33,654 nucleotides of DNA, from positions 1 through 33,654 of the forward strand of contig NZ_LDIG01000143.1 in the NCBI RefSeq assembly GCF_015845845.1, written 5' to 3'. The notes below the pieces were generated by a model that was not told where the DNA came from, searched no databases, and saw only the letters and a program-made list of their open reading frames with translations. Position numbers and translations under genes: made by a program. Within the stretch, counting starts at the first letter, position 1. The number at the start of each line of letters is the position of its first letter. The stretch comes from Paenibacillus dendritiformis. Its GTDB lineage: Bacteria > Bacillota > Bacilli > Paenibacillales > Paenibacillaceae. This document shows positions 8,952 to 16,915 of the stretch, in pieces.

Positions 8952-9821
8952 GTGTCTACGTGCGGTACCGAAGTTCGATTGCTCGAACTTCATGAGGAGG
9001 ATATTCCGGGACTGATCGCTCTATCCGATTCCGTCGGCTGGGACTATGACGAGCCGGAGCTCGTGACGATCCTGTCGGCGGGGCGGGTATTCGGCCACAA
9101 GACAGAGCAGGGAAGCCTCGTATCCAGCTCGGCTGTGCTGCCTTATGGGGACGACCTGGCTTCCATTGGCATGGTCATCGTTCATCCGGCGTATCGGGGG
9201 CGAGGTCTGGGCAAAGCAGCGGTACAGGCTTGCATGGGGGCGGTTGGCGAACAAGCAGCCGTCATGCTGATTGCAACGAAGGAAGGCGAGCCGCTCTATG
9301 CGAAGCTTGGCTTCCATGCCGTGACATGCGTGCATAAAATGGTGGCCGAGCGTTATTCCTTGAAGCTTCCTGTCCATGAAGCGGAACAATACGAGATCGA
9401 GCCGTTCGATGGAACATGCCTGGAGCAACTTCTTAGGCTTGATCGATGGGCAGTAGGCGCAGAGCGGCATACCTTTATTCCATCGCGGATCCGGCAAGCG
9501 AAGCAATGCGTGATCCTAAGGGATAAAGCGAAGCGGATTGCAGGATATGGCCTTGCCGTGGCCGGACCGGTCCATTTGGTTCTCGGTCCGATTATTGCGC
9601 CGAATCCCGAGGCTGCGGCATATCTCATCCATCATATGGCGGCCAAGCATGACGGCAAGCTCCGCATCGATGTGCCGGACGAGCAGCGCGCTCTTCTACC
9701 CTACATGCAGGAATGCGGCTTCGAACGGGTCAGCAGTCCTCCTGTCATGTTCCTTCATGGGTGGAGTGTGCCAGAGCGAAACGGTACCTTATACGGCATC
9801 GCAGCCCAAATTTTCGGATAA
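8952..9821 (+). CDS. GNAT-family N-acetyltransferase (YitH-like two-part architecture)
   Basis: Acetyltransferase of 289 aa. The N-terminal GNAT domain (about 5-135) carries the acetyl-CoA loop in VHPAYRGRGLGKAAVQA and the C-terminal beta-bulge LYAKLGFHAVTCVHKM. The second half (about 140-280) is the smaller domain seen in YitH/HolE-type proteins, including RHTFIPSRIRQAKQ and the LRIDVP segment. The acceptor substrate is unknown. The start is GTG at 8952, preceded by GGAAAGGATGAGGG. It lies 65 bp after the kinase gene with no clear terminator between, so partial co-transcription is possible; a strong terminator follows at 9865. Confidence 0.85.
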   Translation: MSTCGTEVRLLELHEEDIPGLIALSDSVGWDYDEPELVTILSAGRVFGHKTEQGSLVSSSAVLPYGDDLASIGMVIVHPAYRGRGLGKAAVQACMGAVGEQAAVMLIATKEGEPLYAKLGFHAVTCVHKMVAERYSLKLPVHEAEQYEIEPFDGTCLEQLLRLDRWAVGAERHTFIPSRIRQAKQCVILRDKAKRIAGYGLAVAGPVHLVLGPIIAPNPEAAAYLIHHMAAKHDGKLRIDVPDEQRALLPYMQECGFERVSSPPVMFLHGWSVPERNGTLYGIAAQIFG

Positions 9822-9864
9822 ATCGGGAAAGGGATTGCGCTTGGTCGCATTATCCGAGAAATAA

Positions 9865-9905
9865 GGACACGCTGTCCGCTGTATAGTGGGGCGTGTTCTT
9901 TTTTT
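9865..9905 (+). terminator. Rho-independent terminator after the acetyltransferase
   Basis: GGACACGC (9865-9872) pairs at seven of eight positions with GCGTGTTC (9891-9898), followed by an uninterrupted run of seven T (9899-9905). Confidence 0.8.
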
Positions 9906-9916
9906 GATCCTGGGGG

Positions 9917-9945
9917 TTGACGATCTGCTGAAAAAGGAGTACGAT
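9917..9945 (+). promoter_or_regulatory. Promoter of the MarR-MFS operon
   Basis: TTGACG (9917-9922), a 17-bp spacer, then TACGAT (9940-9945). The predicted start of transcription falls at the edge of the operator-like palindrome at 9953, giving a leader of about 100 bases before the MarR gene. Confidence 0.6.
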
Positions 9946-9952
9946 GCCATTA

Positions 9953-9970
9953 TAGTTTCCTTGGAAACAA
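9953..9970 (+). promoter_or_regulatory. Operator-like palindrome 1 (MarR site candidate)
   Basis: TAGTTTCCTTGGAAACAA, with core arms GTTTCC/GGAAAC. It has the same outer bases as the perfect palindrome at 10017-10034 and lies over the expected transcription start. Confidence 0.6.
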
Positions 9971-10016
9971 TAATAAGATCGCTTTCTATCTGATCAGGTC
10001 TTTTATTTTGGGAATA

Positions 10017-10034
10017 TTGTTTCATATGAAACAA
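10017..10034 (+). promoter_or_regulatory. Operator-like palindrome 2 (MarR site candidate)
   Basis: TTGTTTCATATGAAACAA is a perfect 18-bp palindrome 22 bp before the MarR start codon. Its centre is 64 bp from that of palindrome 1, about six helical turns, and both share GTTTC-N4-GAAAC. Confidence 0.65.
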
Positions 10035-10056
10035 AGTAATGGGTGGTGTAAGCAGC

Positions 10057-10584
10057 ATGGACAATACCGAAGTGGTAAAAATGCAAATTCACGAGCTCTA
10101 CATGAAATTCCTGCACCAGCAGGAACTGCAAGAACAGTTGGAAAGCGAGGCGCTCCTGGCCGAAATCCAGCATTCGTTGTCCGGAGGCGCTTCGCTCAAT
10201 CTCACGGAGATCCATGTCATCTCCTGTATCGGGCAGAATGAGCCGATCAATGTGACGGCCATCGCGGAGAAAATGTCCATCAGCAAAGGAAATATCTCGA
10301 AAATTTGCAGCAAATTGCTGAAGGAAGACTGGATTCGCAAGACGCAGCTCAGCGACAACAAGAAAGAAATTTATTTTCGCCTGACGGCGGCGGGAAAGAA
10401 GGCTTTTATGCTGCATGAGAAGCTGCACGGGAGAGCGCAGCAATTGTTCGTTCGTTATCTCGATCGGTATGACGGGGAGCAATTGAGCTTCTTGAAGCGC
10501 GTGCTGATGGACGGGATCGCGTCCTTGGAAGCGGGAGAGCTTCGCATTCGCTCCTCTCAAGCGATGGGGGAGAGGGAATCATGA
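10057..10584 (+). CDS. MarR-family transcriptional regulator
   Basis: Winged-helix regulator of 175 aa from the ATG at 10057; an ATG at 10039 in the same frame would add six residues. GGTGG lies about ten bases before 10057. The helix-turn-helix is in INVTAIAEKMSISKGNISKICSKLLKEDWI, and the wing follows as KTQLSDNKKEIYFRLTAAGK, a typical MarR pattern. Its stop overlaps the start of the MFS transporter (ATGA). The two GTTTC-N4-GAAAC palindromes upstream make it a likely auto-repressor that also controls the pump, presumably released by a transported small molecule. The ligand is unknown. Confidence 0.9.
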   Translation: MDNTEVVKMQIHELYMKFLHQQELQEQLESEALLAEIQHSLSGGASLNLTEIHVISCIGQNEPINVTAIAEKMSISKGNISKICSKLLKEDWIRKTQLSDNKKEIYFRLTAAGKKAFMLHEKLHGRAQQLFVRYLDRYDGEQLSFLKRVLMDGIASLEAGELRIRSSQAMGERES

Positions 10585-11783
10585 GGGGAGGCAAGGATGT
10601 TCGCTCCGCGTTTTTGCTCTATCTGGTCTGTATCAGCACCTTCTTTGCCTCGCTGATGCAAAATATTTATTCGCCCATCCTTCCCCTGCTGCGGGATTCA
10701 TTCGGCGTTTCTCTTTCCATGGTCAATCTGTCCGTGTCCTTATTTATCTTTATCGTGGCGGCAATGCAGATCGTGATCGGCTCTGTCATTGACGTGAAGG
10801 GAGCGCGGATGGTGTTGATTCCCGGCCTGGTGCTCACGATAGGAGCCAGTATCGGCTGCGCGGTTACGGATGATTTTGCCGTATTCCTCGTATGCAGGGG
10901 GCTGCAAGCCTTCGGAACGGCAGCGATCCCGCTTATCGCGGCCACGACCATCGGCCGCTTGTTCCAGGGCAGTCAGCGCGGCAGCGCAATGGGGACGTAT
11001 CAGATGCTGCTGTCGGTCGCTCCTGCGGCCGCTCCGGTGCTGGGCGGATGGATCGGGGAGCGGTACAGCTACCCGGGTATTTTCTGGTTCCTGGCAGGCG
11101 TGTCTATCCTCCTGCTGGCCGCGAACGGAGTGTATTTTCCGCGGGACAAGGGGGCGGATGAGAAGACGGTTCGCCTGCGCGAACTATTCGCTCAATACGC
11201 CGGGATTATGAAAAATAAATTATCAAAGGGGATTTTCGCGCTCGCTTTTCTCTATTTCTTCATTTACTTTGAAATTCTTGTCTACCTGCCTGCGCTGTTG
11301 ACCGATCACTATCAGGTCAGCCTGCAAATCGTCGGTCTGCTTTATTTGCCGATGGCGCTGAGCAATATTGCGGGGACGATGATATTTAAAGCGATCCAGG
11401 CGAAGCTGCCGCACCGCGCGCTGGCGGCCGGAGGCAGTGTCCTGGCCGCCGGCAGCATGCTGCTGTTCGCGGCCACCGAGTCCGTCTCCTTGATCGGCTT
11501 GTCCGCGGCTTTGGTCCTGTACGGGATATCCGGCGGCGTGCTGACGCCCTTGTTCGCCACGATGATCAGCAATGAGTTCGAATCGCAGCGAGGCAGCGCG
11601 CTGGGGCTGTTCAACTTCATTCGCTATGTCGGCATGGCAGCGGGCCCGATCGCAGGCGGATGGCTGCTCGCCGGACTCAGCGGCTCCGCCGTCTTCGCCC
11701 TGTTCGGCATCTTGGTCGCAGCGGTTGCCTGGTTGGCGCTGGGGCGGCTGCGCACGGCCGACTCCTTGCGGGTTGAAAAATAG
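10581..11783 (+). CDS. MFS transporter, DHA1-type drug efflux pump
   Basis: Twelve-helix major facilitator of 400 aa. It begins at SAFLLYLVCISTFFASLMQNIYSPILP, typical of proton-coupled multidrug or Bcr/CflA-type exporters. It has the loop 2-3 motif A variant GSVIDVKGARMV and a motif C-like helix 5 region (LLSVAPAAAPVLGGWIGERYSY), which marks antiporters. The gene is translationally coupled to the MarR gene, which suggests export of the compound sensed by that regulator. The substrate cannot be read from sequence. Length is normal and both halves are complete. Confidence 0.88.
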   Translation: MRGGKDVRSAFLLYLVCISTFFASLMQNIYSPILPLLRDSFGVSLSMVNLSVSLFIFIVAAMQIVIGSVIDVKGARMVLIPGLVLTIGASIGCAVTDDFAVFLVCRGLQAFGTAAIPLIAATTIGRLFQGSQRGSAMGTYQMLLSVAPAAAPVLGGWIGERYSYPGIFWFLAGVSILLLAANGVYFPRDKGADEKTVRLRELFAQYAGIMKNKLSKGIFALAFLYFFIYFEILVYLPALLTDHYQVSLQIVGLLYLPMALSNIAGTMIFKAIQAKLPHRALAAGGSVLAAGSMLLFAATESVSLIGLSAALVLYGISGGVLTPLFATMISNEFESQRGSALGLFNFIRYVGMAAGPIAGGWLLAGLSGSAVFALFGILVAAVAWLALGRLRTADSLRVEK

Positions 11784-11787
11784 ACGG

Positions 11788-11813
11788 AAAAAAGCCGACC
11801 TTCACGGTCGGCT
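11788..11813 (-). terminator. Terminator between the MFS and GH18 genes
   Basis: AGCCGACC (11793-11800) and GGTCGGCT (11806-11813) form a perfect 8-bp stem with a 5-base loop. On the minus strand it is followed by a T run, so it chiefly ends the GH18 transcript; it may also act weakly on the convergent pump operon. Confidence 0.8.
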
Positions 11814-11821
11814 GCTTCCTG

Positions 11822-12967
11822 TTACTGCTTCAACGGCACGATGCTCTTCTCGACCTGCGCCATCGCGTCTTCCCCGATGAGCCCCAGTCTCCAGATGGCC
11901 GTGCCTTTCAGATTGTGCCGCTTGGCAAGACCGATCACCGAAGAGACGGACTTGCTGTTCTCGCTGCCCATCGACAAGCCAAGGATCAGCTTATCCCGCG
12001 GCACTTCCTTCAGCGCGAGCTGAATCGCCTCGTCCACTTTATGCAGCGGTTCCGGAGCTTTTTCATCCTCGTACGCATACGCCATAATAATGATATCATC
12101 CGCTTCGGAGGCGAGCGTCTTATAGTCGTATCCTTGATAAGCGCCGTTCAGCGGATGGAGCACGAGCGTCAGCTTCAGATCGGCGGCTTCGGCTTGCTTG
12201 GCAAGCTGCGCAACGAAGCGGTTGTAGTCCTGCTTCGCCTTGGCGATGTCGCCGGACAGTCCCAATCCTTCGAAATCAAGCGCTATGCCTGAGAAGCCCT
12301 TTTCCTGGGCCAATTCGATAATATCTTCCCTTGCCTTGGCCGCGAGCGCTTCATCCTCCAGCAAATTGGTAAGCTCGTTCTTGCGATCCGAGGCGAAGAT
12401 CATCAGGTAGGGGCTCGTTCCGTCCTGCTTCGCTCCGTCCACGATCGATTCCGGCGTAATCTCTCCCGCCGGCTCCGGCCAGTAGAAGTCTTTGCCGCTG
12501 GTCGTGATCGTGCTATCCTCCTGCAGCCGCGCCCAGCCGAATGCCGCCGCGTCGAACTTCGTCAGGAGATGGCGCTCCTTGAAGGAAGCAATGGCATAGT
12601 AGGTCATGCTGTACATCTTCTTCGGCGGCGATTGAATGGAGACCGTCTTCGCTGTCTTCTGGTTCAATTTCAGCAGCACGGACTTCTCCCCATCCGCCGT
12701 CGCCTGCTTCGCGGCCACGGTCTTGGTCTTCGGATCCCATGTCACCTCGATGCCCAGCGCTTCCGCGATGCCGCGGAACGGAACCATGGTCGTTCCTTGT
12801 ATAATTGTCGGCTTTGCCGCAAATTCGAGCGGATAACCGTCCAGCACAATCTTCGTGCCTTCGGCCTGCTTTGGCTCTCCGGCGGCCTGCGCGGCTTGCT
12901 GCGGGAGCAGTATCGCTGCTATACATAGCGCCGCCAACATAGAATAGATATAACGCCTCTTTTTCAT
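11822..12967 (-). CDS. Secreted protein with copper-amine-oxidase-N stalk and GH18 (chitinase-like) domain
   Basis: Exported protein of 381 aa. The signal peptide spans about 1-28 (KKRRY start, hydrophobic core, AQAA cleavage region). Residues about 38-105 form a copper-amine-oxidase N-terminal-like domain (KIVLDGYPL through MVPFRGIAEALGIEVTWD), a cell-surface stalk module common in Paenibacillus that does not itself indicate an oxidase. Residues about 115-380 form a GH18 TIM barrel. The active-site strand reads GIALDFEGL, with Asp231 and Glu233 matching the DxE end of the usual DxxDxDxE motif. Relatives include cortical-fragment or peptidoglycan-active GH18 proteins such as YdhD/SleL types, so wall-related action is as likely as chitin. 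It starts at ATG with GAGGGTAG upstream. Confidence 0.82.
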   Translation of the reverse strand: MKKRRYIYSMLAALCIAAILLPQQAAQAAGEPKQAEGTKIVLDGYPLEFAAKPTIIQGTTMVPFRGIAEALGIEVTWDPKTKTVAAKQATADGEKSVLLKLNQKTAKTVSIQSPPKKMYSMTYYAIASFKERHLLTKFDAAAFGWARLQEDSTITTSGKDFYWPEPAGEITPESIVDGAKQDGTSPYLMIFASDRKNELTNLLEDEALAAKAREDIIELAQEKGFSGIALDFEGLGLSGDIAKAKQDYNRFVAQLAKQAEAADLKLTLVLHPLNGAYQGYDYKTLASEADDIIIMAYAYEDEKAPEPLHKVDEAIQLALKEVPRDKLILGLSMGSENSKSVSSVIGLAKRHNLKGTAIWRLGLIGEDAMAQVEKSIVPLKQ

Positions 12968-13231
12968 CGAACTACCCTCTTTCTATCGCGGATCGATGCA
13001 AACGCGAATCTGCAACTCTATTTTTTTCGGTTTCTATTTTACGCAAAAACAGGGAGAGTTGCCATAGAAATGATAGACAAGAGGGAAGGAGCGCACCAAA
13101 TCTTTTCATAGAATGGGCGTGGGTTGCTTTCATGGCTCGTGAGCAGGGCTATTTTGGCAAAAACGAGAATGGAAGGGGAAACCTTCACACTTTCAACGCA
13201 AAAGTGGTCTACGCTGCGAGGTTGAAATTAG

Positions 13232-13762
13232 ATGAAGAAATGGATTTATTTGTCGTTATTTGGGGTGGCCTTTGTCGCTGTGGCTGCGACTGCGGGTTGT
13301 TCCTTTGACGGCCGGGGGCATTCACTCACCGGGAAGAAGGTCAGCGAGGAATACAAGGTCGTGATTAATGGGAAGATGGTGGACGGAGCCCTGATTGAGG
13401 GAAATCTCTATGTTCCGTTGCGCCCAATGTTGAAAGAGCTGGACGTTGGTTTCACCGTTGATAGTTCAAATAAAGTCATTACGGTGGGGGAGGAAATTCC
13501 GGCTCCTCCGAACAAATATATGGAGATGAATGCATCGGAATTGAGAGCATTGCAAAGAACTCTGGAAAACGAAACGCTGCCTAATCTGAAAAAGAGAAGA
13601 AAACAGATTAATGACAAGATGACAGAACGATTGCAGGCAGGCGACAAAAAGGGGTACGAAGCGGCAACAAAACTGCTGGTGGAATGTAAAGCCGCGATGG
13701 CCCGTCGCACCGAAGAACTCCGCCTGGTTAAAGAAGCATTGATCGCGAAGATCCGAAAATAG
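13232..13762 (+). CDS. Small lipoprotein with stalk domain and coiled-coil tail
   Basis: Protein of 176 aa with a lipoprotein signal: KKW start, hydrophobic stretch and lipobox TAGC with Cys23. Residues about 40-90 match the copper-amine-oxidase-N stalk pattern (VVINGKMVDGALIEGNLYVPLRPMLKEL). The rest is charged and probably helical, including KKRRKQINDKMTERLQAGDKKG. It is therefore anchored to the outer face of the membrane. The start ATG has GAGG about ten bases upstream. The function is unknown; a copper oxidase role is not implied, since only the stalk is present. Confidence 0.75.
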   Translation: MKKWIYLSLFGVAFVAVAATAGCSFDGRGHSLTGKKVSEEYKVVINGKMVDGALIEGNLYVPLRPMLKELDVGFTVDSSNKVITVGEEIPAPPNKYMEMNASELRALQRTLENETLPNLKKRRKQINDKMTERLQAGDKKGYEAATKLLVECKAAMARRTEELRLVKEALIAKIRK

Positions 13763-13842
13763 CTTAGGAGCGGGCTCAGGCTGGGCTCATTGTTTTGTGT
13801 ATGAGTTCCCCGTTAGTAAGAACTTCTGCAAGGAAGGGGACC

Positions 13843-14388
13843 GTGAGGAAAATCATTTTGGTTGTCGTCGTTGCTCTTTTGCTTGCGGGATGCCATTCCC
13901 CGGCAGGCTCATCTTGCCCTGATCCATGTATCTTTCGCGTATATGACGGAGTAATCATTTGTTATGGGATGGAGGCGGATGAAGTCGAGAGGGTAGCGGG
14001 AAAAGGTGAACTATCGTCAAATGGAGAGTTCTGGACGTACGATCATGGTTTGGCGGTATATTATCGTGACAATGCTGCCTCGCTTATTTACATTGCCGAG
14101 GGAGATTATTATGCGAACGTATCCGAAGCTAAAATCGGTGATCTCCCGGATAAATTAAGGAAAAAATACGGAACGGCAACGATAGACGATAAAGAAATAA
14201 TAGGCGGGAGTCTTGTATATGTTTACGATCGGATCCATAATAAGCCGCTAGAATTAGATGATCATAAAAACTTGGCCTATAGAGGAACCCCCGCCATCTT
14301 TCCCGCTGTGGGCGCCTACCTTGACGATAACGGATACATAGACATTCTGGCCGTTGGAGATTTGAGAGCTTATCTCACGGGGAAATGA
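13843..14388 (+). CDS. Hypothetical lipoprotein
   Basis: Protein of 181 aa that I do not recognise. The GTG start at 13843 is chosen because AAGGAAGGGG lies just upstream and the frame then opens with a perfect lipoprotein signal: RKIILVVVVALLLAGC, with Cys17 as the lipidation site. An earlier start at 13795 would put an unlikely tail before this signal. The mature part is acidic, with repeated short hydrophobic strands (VYDGVIICYGM, LAVYYRD, SLVYVYDR), suggesting a small beta-rich domain. It lies 80 bp after another lipoprotein gene on the same strand; a GC-rich hairpin follows. Confidence 0.65.
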   Translation: MRKIILVVVVALLLAGCHSPAGSSCPDPCIFRVYDGVIICYGMEADEVERVAGKGELSSNGEFWTYDHGLAVYYRDNAASLIYIAEGDYYANVSEAKIGDLPDKLRKKYGTATIDDKEIIGGSLVYVYDRIHNKPLELDDHKNLAYRGTPAIFPAVGAYLDDNGYIDILAVGDLRAYLTGK

Positions 14389-14468
14389 AGTGATATTGTA
14401 GACCCCTAACCTCTTTTCATGATTCCATTGATACGCCGAACGCCTCAAAATCACATATTCTTACCCTC

Positions 14469-14494
14469 AGCGCCTCCCTCCCGGGGCGCTTTTC
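14469..14494 (+). terminator. Probable terminator after the lipoprotein gene
   Basis: AGCGCC (14469-14474) pairs with GGCGCT (14485-14490) across a short C-rich loop and is followed by TTTT. The stem is short, so confidence is moderate. Confidence 0.55.
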
Positions 14495-14670
14495 CTATCT
14501 AAACCACCATTCCCCTTCCCATTCTCAGCATCTCACCATAAGCCTCTTTTACCGATTCGTCACGCCATCTCCCCAAATAATTCCATTACTCCACCCAGGA
14601 ACACCCATCACTAGAAAAATAAAATATTGAATATTTTGGAATTCGGTGATGTAAGTATGTACCATGTCAG

Positions 14671-14690
14671 CATACTATCCGGTCAGTATG
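14671..14690 (+). promoter_or_regulatory. TetR-type operator candidate of the acyl-CoA operon
   Basis: CATACTATCCGGTCAGTATG is an imperfect palindrome: the outer six bases on each side and the central CCGG are symmetric (16 of 20). A further AGTATG half-site lies at 14654-14659. It sits 24 bp before the first gene of an operon that ends with a TetR gene, a typical arrangement for self-controlled catabolic operons. I could not pick convincing promoter hexamers. Confidence 0.5.
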
Positions 14691-14713
14691 TTTCGGGTAA
14701 AGGGGGAAAGTCC

Positions 14714-15925
14714 GTGCATTTTGATTATTCCGAGAAGGTAAAGTCGCTTCAGCGTACGCTGCTGGAGTTCATGGACGAGGTCGTGTATCCGAACGAGAAG
14801 ACGTATGAGGAGCAGCTTCAGCAGGCCGGCAGCAGGTGGACGGTGCCGCCGGTGATGGAGGAGATGAAGCAGGAGGCCAAGCGGGCCGGGCTGTGGAATC
14901 TGTTCTTGCCGGACGAAGAGTATGGAGCGGGCCTGACGAATCTCGAGTATGCGCCGCTGTGCGAGATAATGGGCCGATCGCTTATCGCGCCGGAGGTGTT
15001 CAATTGCTCGGCACCGGATACGGGCAATATGGAGGTGCTCGTCCGCTACGGAACGCGGGAGCAGAAGGACAAGTGGCTCGTGCCCCTGCTCGACGGGAAA
15101 ATCCGCTCGTGCTTCTCGATGACGGAGCCGGATGTGGCGTCCTCGGATGCGACCAATATCGAGGCGACGATCGAGCGCGAAGGGGAGGAGTATGTCGTGA
15201 CCGGGCGCAAGTGGTGGTCTTCCGGGGCGGGCGATCCGCGCTGCAAGGTGGCGATCGTGATGGGGAAGACCGATCCGGGCGCGCCGCGCCATGAGCAGCA
15301 GTCGATGATTCTGGTGCCGATGGAGGCGCCCGGCGTTCGGGTCCGCCGCATGCTTCCCGTATTCGGCTATGATCATGCGCCGCATGGGCATGCCGAGATC
15401 GAGTATGACCGCGTTCGCGTGCCGGTGGACTCGATATTGTGGGAAGCGGGCAAAGGATTCGCGATCGCGCAAGGGCGGCTCGGCCCCGGCCGCATCCATC
15501 ATTGCATGCGGCTGATCGGGGCGGCGGAACGGGCGCTCGAGCAGCTGTGCCAGCGCGTGCGGCGGCGCACGGCGTTCGGCAAGACGCTGGCCCGGCAGGG
15601 CGTTGTTCAGGAGTGGATCGCCGCGTCGCGAATCGAGATCGAGCAGGCGCGCCTGCTGACGCTGAAGGCGGCCTACATGATGGACACGGTCGGCAACAAG
15701 GCCGCCAAGGCGGAAATTGCGATGATCAAGGTCGTCGCGCCGAATATGGCGCTGCGGGTGCTGGACCGGGCCATTCAGGCGCTGGGCGCCGCGGGGGTCA
15801 GCGAGGACTTCCCGCTCGCCTCCCATTGGGCCAATGCGAGAACGCTGCGCCTGGCGGACGGCCCGGATGAAGTGCATCAAGCCGCCATAGCCAAGCTGGA
15901 GCTCCGCAAATACGACGATAAATGA
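14714..15925 (+). CDS. Acyl-CoA dehydrogenase of the ACAD10/11 type
   Basis: Flavoenzyme of 403 aa using the GTG at 14714, preceded by AGGGGGA; the frame is open for 29 further codons but those overlap the operator candidate. It has the complete ACAD fold: an alpha domain, [19 protein letters not shown] (about 132-150, flavin/substrate region), and a C-terminal bundle with [20 protein letters not shown] and [34 protein letters not shown] written here as parts of one segment. [12 protein letters not shown] and [21 protein letters not shown] closely follow the ACAD10/11 pattern. In LvaC and human ACAD10/11 such domains remove phosphate from a 4-phosphoacyl-CoA rather than simply dehydrogenating. 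The nearby kinase, SDR and ligase genes favour that role here. Confidence 0.88.
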   Translation: MHFDYSEKVKSLQRTLLEFMDEVVYPNEKTYEEQLQQAGSRWTVPPVMEEMKQEAKRAGLWNLFLPDEEYGAGLTNLEYAPLCEIMGRSLIAPEVFNCSAPDTGNMEVLVRYGTREQKDKWLVPLLDGKIRSCFSMTEPDVASSDATNIEATIEREGEEYVVTGRKWWSSGAGDPRCKVAIVMGKTDPGAPRHEQQSMILVPMEAPGVRVRRMLPVFGYDHAPHGHAEIEYDRVRVPVDSILWEAGKGFAIAQGRLGPGRIHHCMRLIGAAERALEQLCQRVRRRTAFGKTLARQGVVQEWIAASRIEIEQARLLTLKAAYMMDTVGNKAAKAEIAMIKVVAPNMALRVLDRAIQALGAAGVSEDFPLASHWANARTLRLADGPDEVHQAAIAKLELRKYDDK

Positions 15926-15983
15926 AAACGGTTGCGATATGTAAGGGCCAATTCATTGCGCTATCCAGAAGGGGGAGACAGAA

Positions 15984-16760
15984 GTGAATGTCAGGCAATT
16001 ATTCGACTTGACGGGCAAGACGGCGATCGTCACCGGCGGCGGACGCGGGCTTGGGGCGCAGATTGCGCAAGGACTGGGGGAAGCCGGGGCCAATCTGGTC
16101 CTGTGCTCCCGGAAGGAGGAAGCGTGCCGGGAGACGGCCGCTCTCATCGAGCGGGATACGGGCGTGAAATGCGATGCGATGGCTTGCGACGTCAGACGCC
16201 CGGACGAGGTGCGGCGGGTGGCGGATCGGACGGCGGAGATCTATGGCCGCATCGATATTTTGGTCAACAACAGCGGGGCCTCCTGGGGCGCGCCCGCTGT
16301 CGAGATGCCGCTCGAAGCGTGGAACAAGGTGATGGACATTAACGTGACGGGGACATTCCTCATGTCGCAGGCGGTCGGCCGGATAATGATCGGGCAGGGC
16401 GGAGGCGCAATCATCAACATCGCTTCCGTAGCGGGCTTGAGCGGAACCGATCCGCAGTGGCTGGATGCCGTCGGCTACAGCGCGAGCAAGGGAGCGGTCA
16501 TCGCGTTGACGAGAGATCTGGCGGCCAAATGGGGCAGGCATCAGATTCGCGTCAATGCGATTGCGCCCGGATTTTTCCCGACGAAGATGACTCGGGAGGT
16601 CCTCCATCATGGAGGCGAGCAGATTCTCCGCCATACTCCGCTCGGGCGGCTCGGCTCGGACAGCGATCTCAAGGGGAGCGCCGTATTTCTGGCGTCCGAC
16701 GCATCGAATTACATGACCGGAGCGGTGCTGGCCGTGGATGGAGGCATGTCGGCGATGTAG
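15984..16760 (+). CDS. SDR-family oxidoreductase
   Basis: Short-chain dehydrogenase of 258 aa, GTG start with GAAGGGGGA upstream. The cofactor loop is TGGGRGLGAQIA, the structural motif is NNSG, the catalytic Ser is in INIASVAGL and the YxxxK pair is in GYSASKGAV. The C-terminus MTGAVLAVDGGMSAM is the standard ending. It starts 58 bp after the acyl-CoA dehydrogenase and belongs to the same operon. In the Lva pathway an oxidoreductase at this step reduces a 4-keto-acyl-CoA to the 4-hydroxy form. Here it may do this or oxidise a hydroxyacyl intermediate; sequence alone does not decide. The sequence MACDVR after the second strand suggests NADP or NAD use cannot be assigned safely. Confidence 0.88.
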   Translation: MNVRQLFDLTGKTAIVTGGGRGLGAQIAQGLGEAGANLVLCSRKEEACRETAALIERDTGVKCDAMACDVRRPDEVRRVADRTAEIYGRIDILVNNSGASWGAPAVEMPLEAWNKVMDINVTGTFLMSQAVGRIMIGQGGGAIINIASVAGLSGTDPQWLDAVGYSASKGAVIALTRDLAAKWGRHQIRVNAIAPGFFPTKMTREVLHHGGEQILRHTPLGRLGSDSDLKGSAVFLASDASNYMTGAVLAVDGGMSAM

Positions 16761-16915
16761 CGCCGCGAGGGTGCCGGTCGTGCAGAATGTCAGGCATAGC
16801 CGTTTTTGGGGCATGTCAGCCATGCAGCGGCGCAGCAGAGCTGGCGAAGGAAGCCAGTCATGCCCGGGAGCAGAATTGAATAGGAATGGTACGGAAAAGG
16901 GGGCTTATCAAAACG

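Larger units (their letters stand above)
14389..14713. other. Intergenic region before the acyl-CoA operon
   Basis: This 325-bp stretch has no credible gene. It holds the hairpin at 14469-14494 after the lipoprotein gene and the operator-like repeat at 14671-14690 before the acyl-CoA dehydrogenase. The middle part (about 14495-14625) is C/A-rich with nothing I can name. Confidence 0.6.

Noticed and set aside
13795..13842. Upstream start for the 181-aa lipoprotein
   Set aside because: It would bury the lipoprotein signal behind 16 extra residues; the GTG at 13843 has a good ribosome site.
14675..15880. Minus-strand open frame of 401 codons opposite the acyl-CoA dehydrogenase
   Set aside because: Arg/His/Pro-rich translation without motifs; a shadow of GC-rich codons of a clearly recognisable gene.
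16761..16915. Hidden LvaB-like small gene between the SDR and kinase genes
   Set aside because: The 155-bp gap has no start with ribosome site and no open frame of suitable length.
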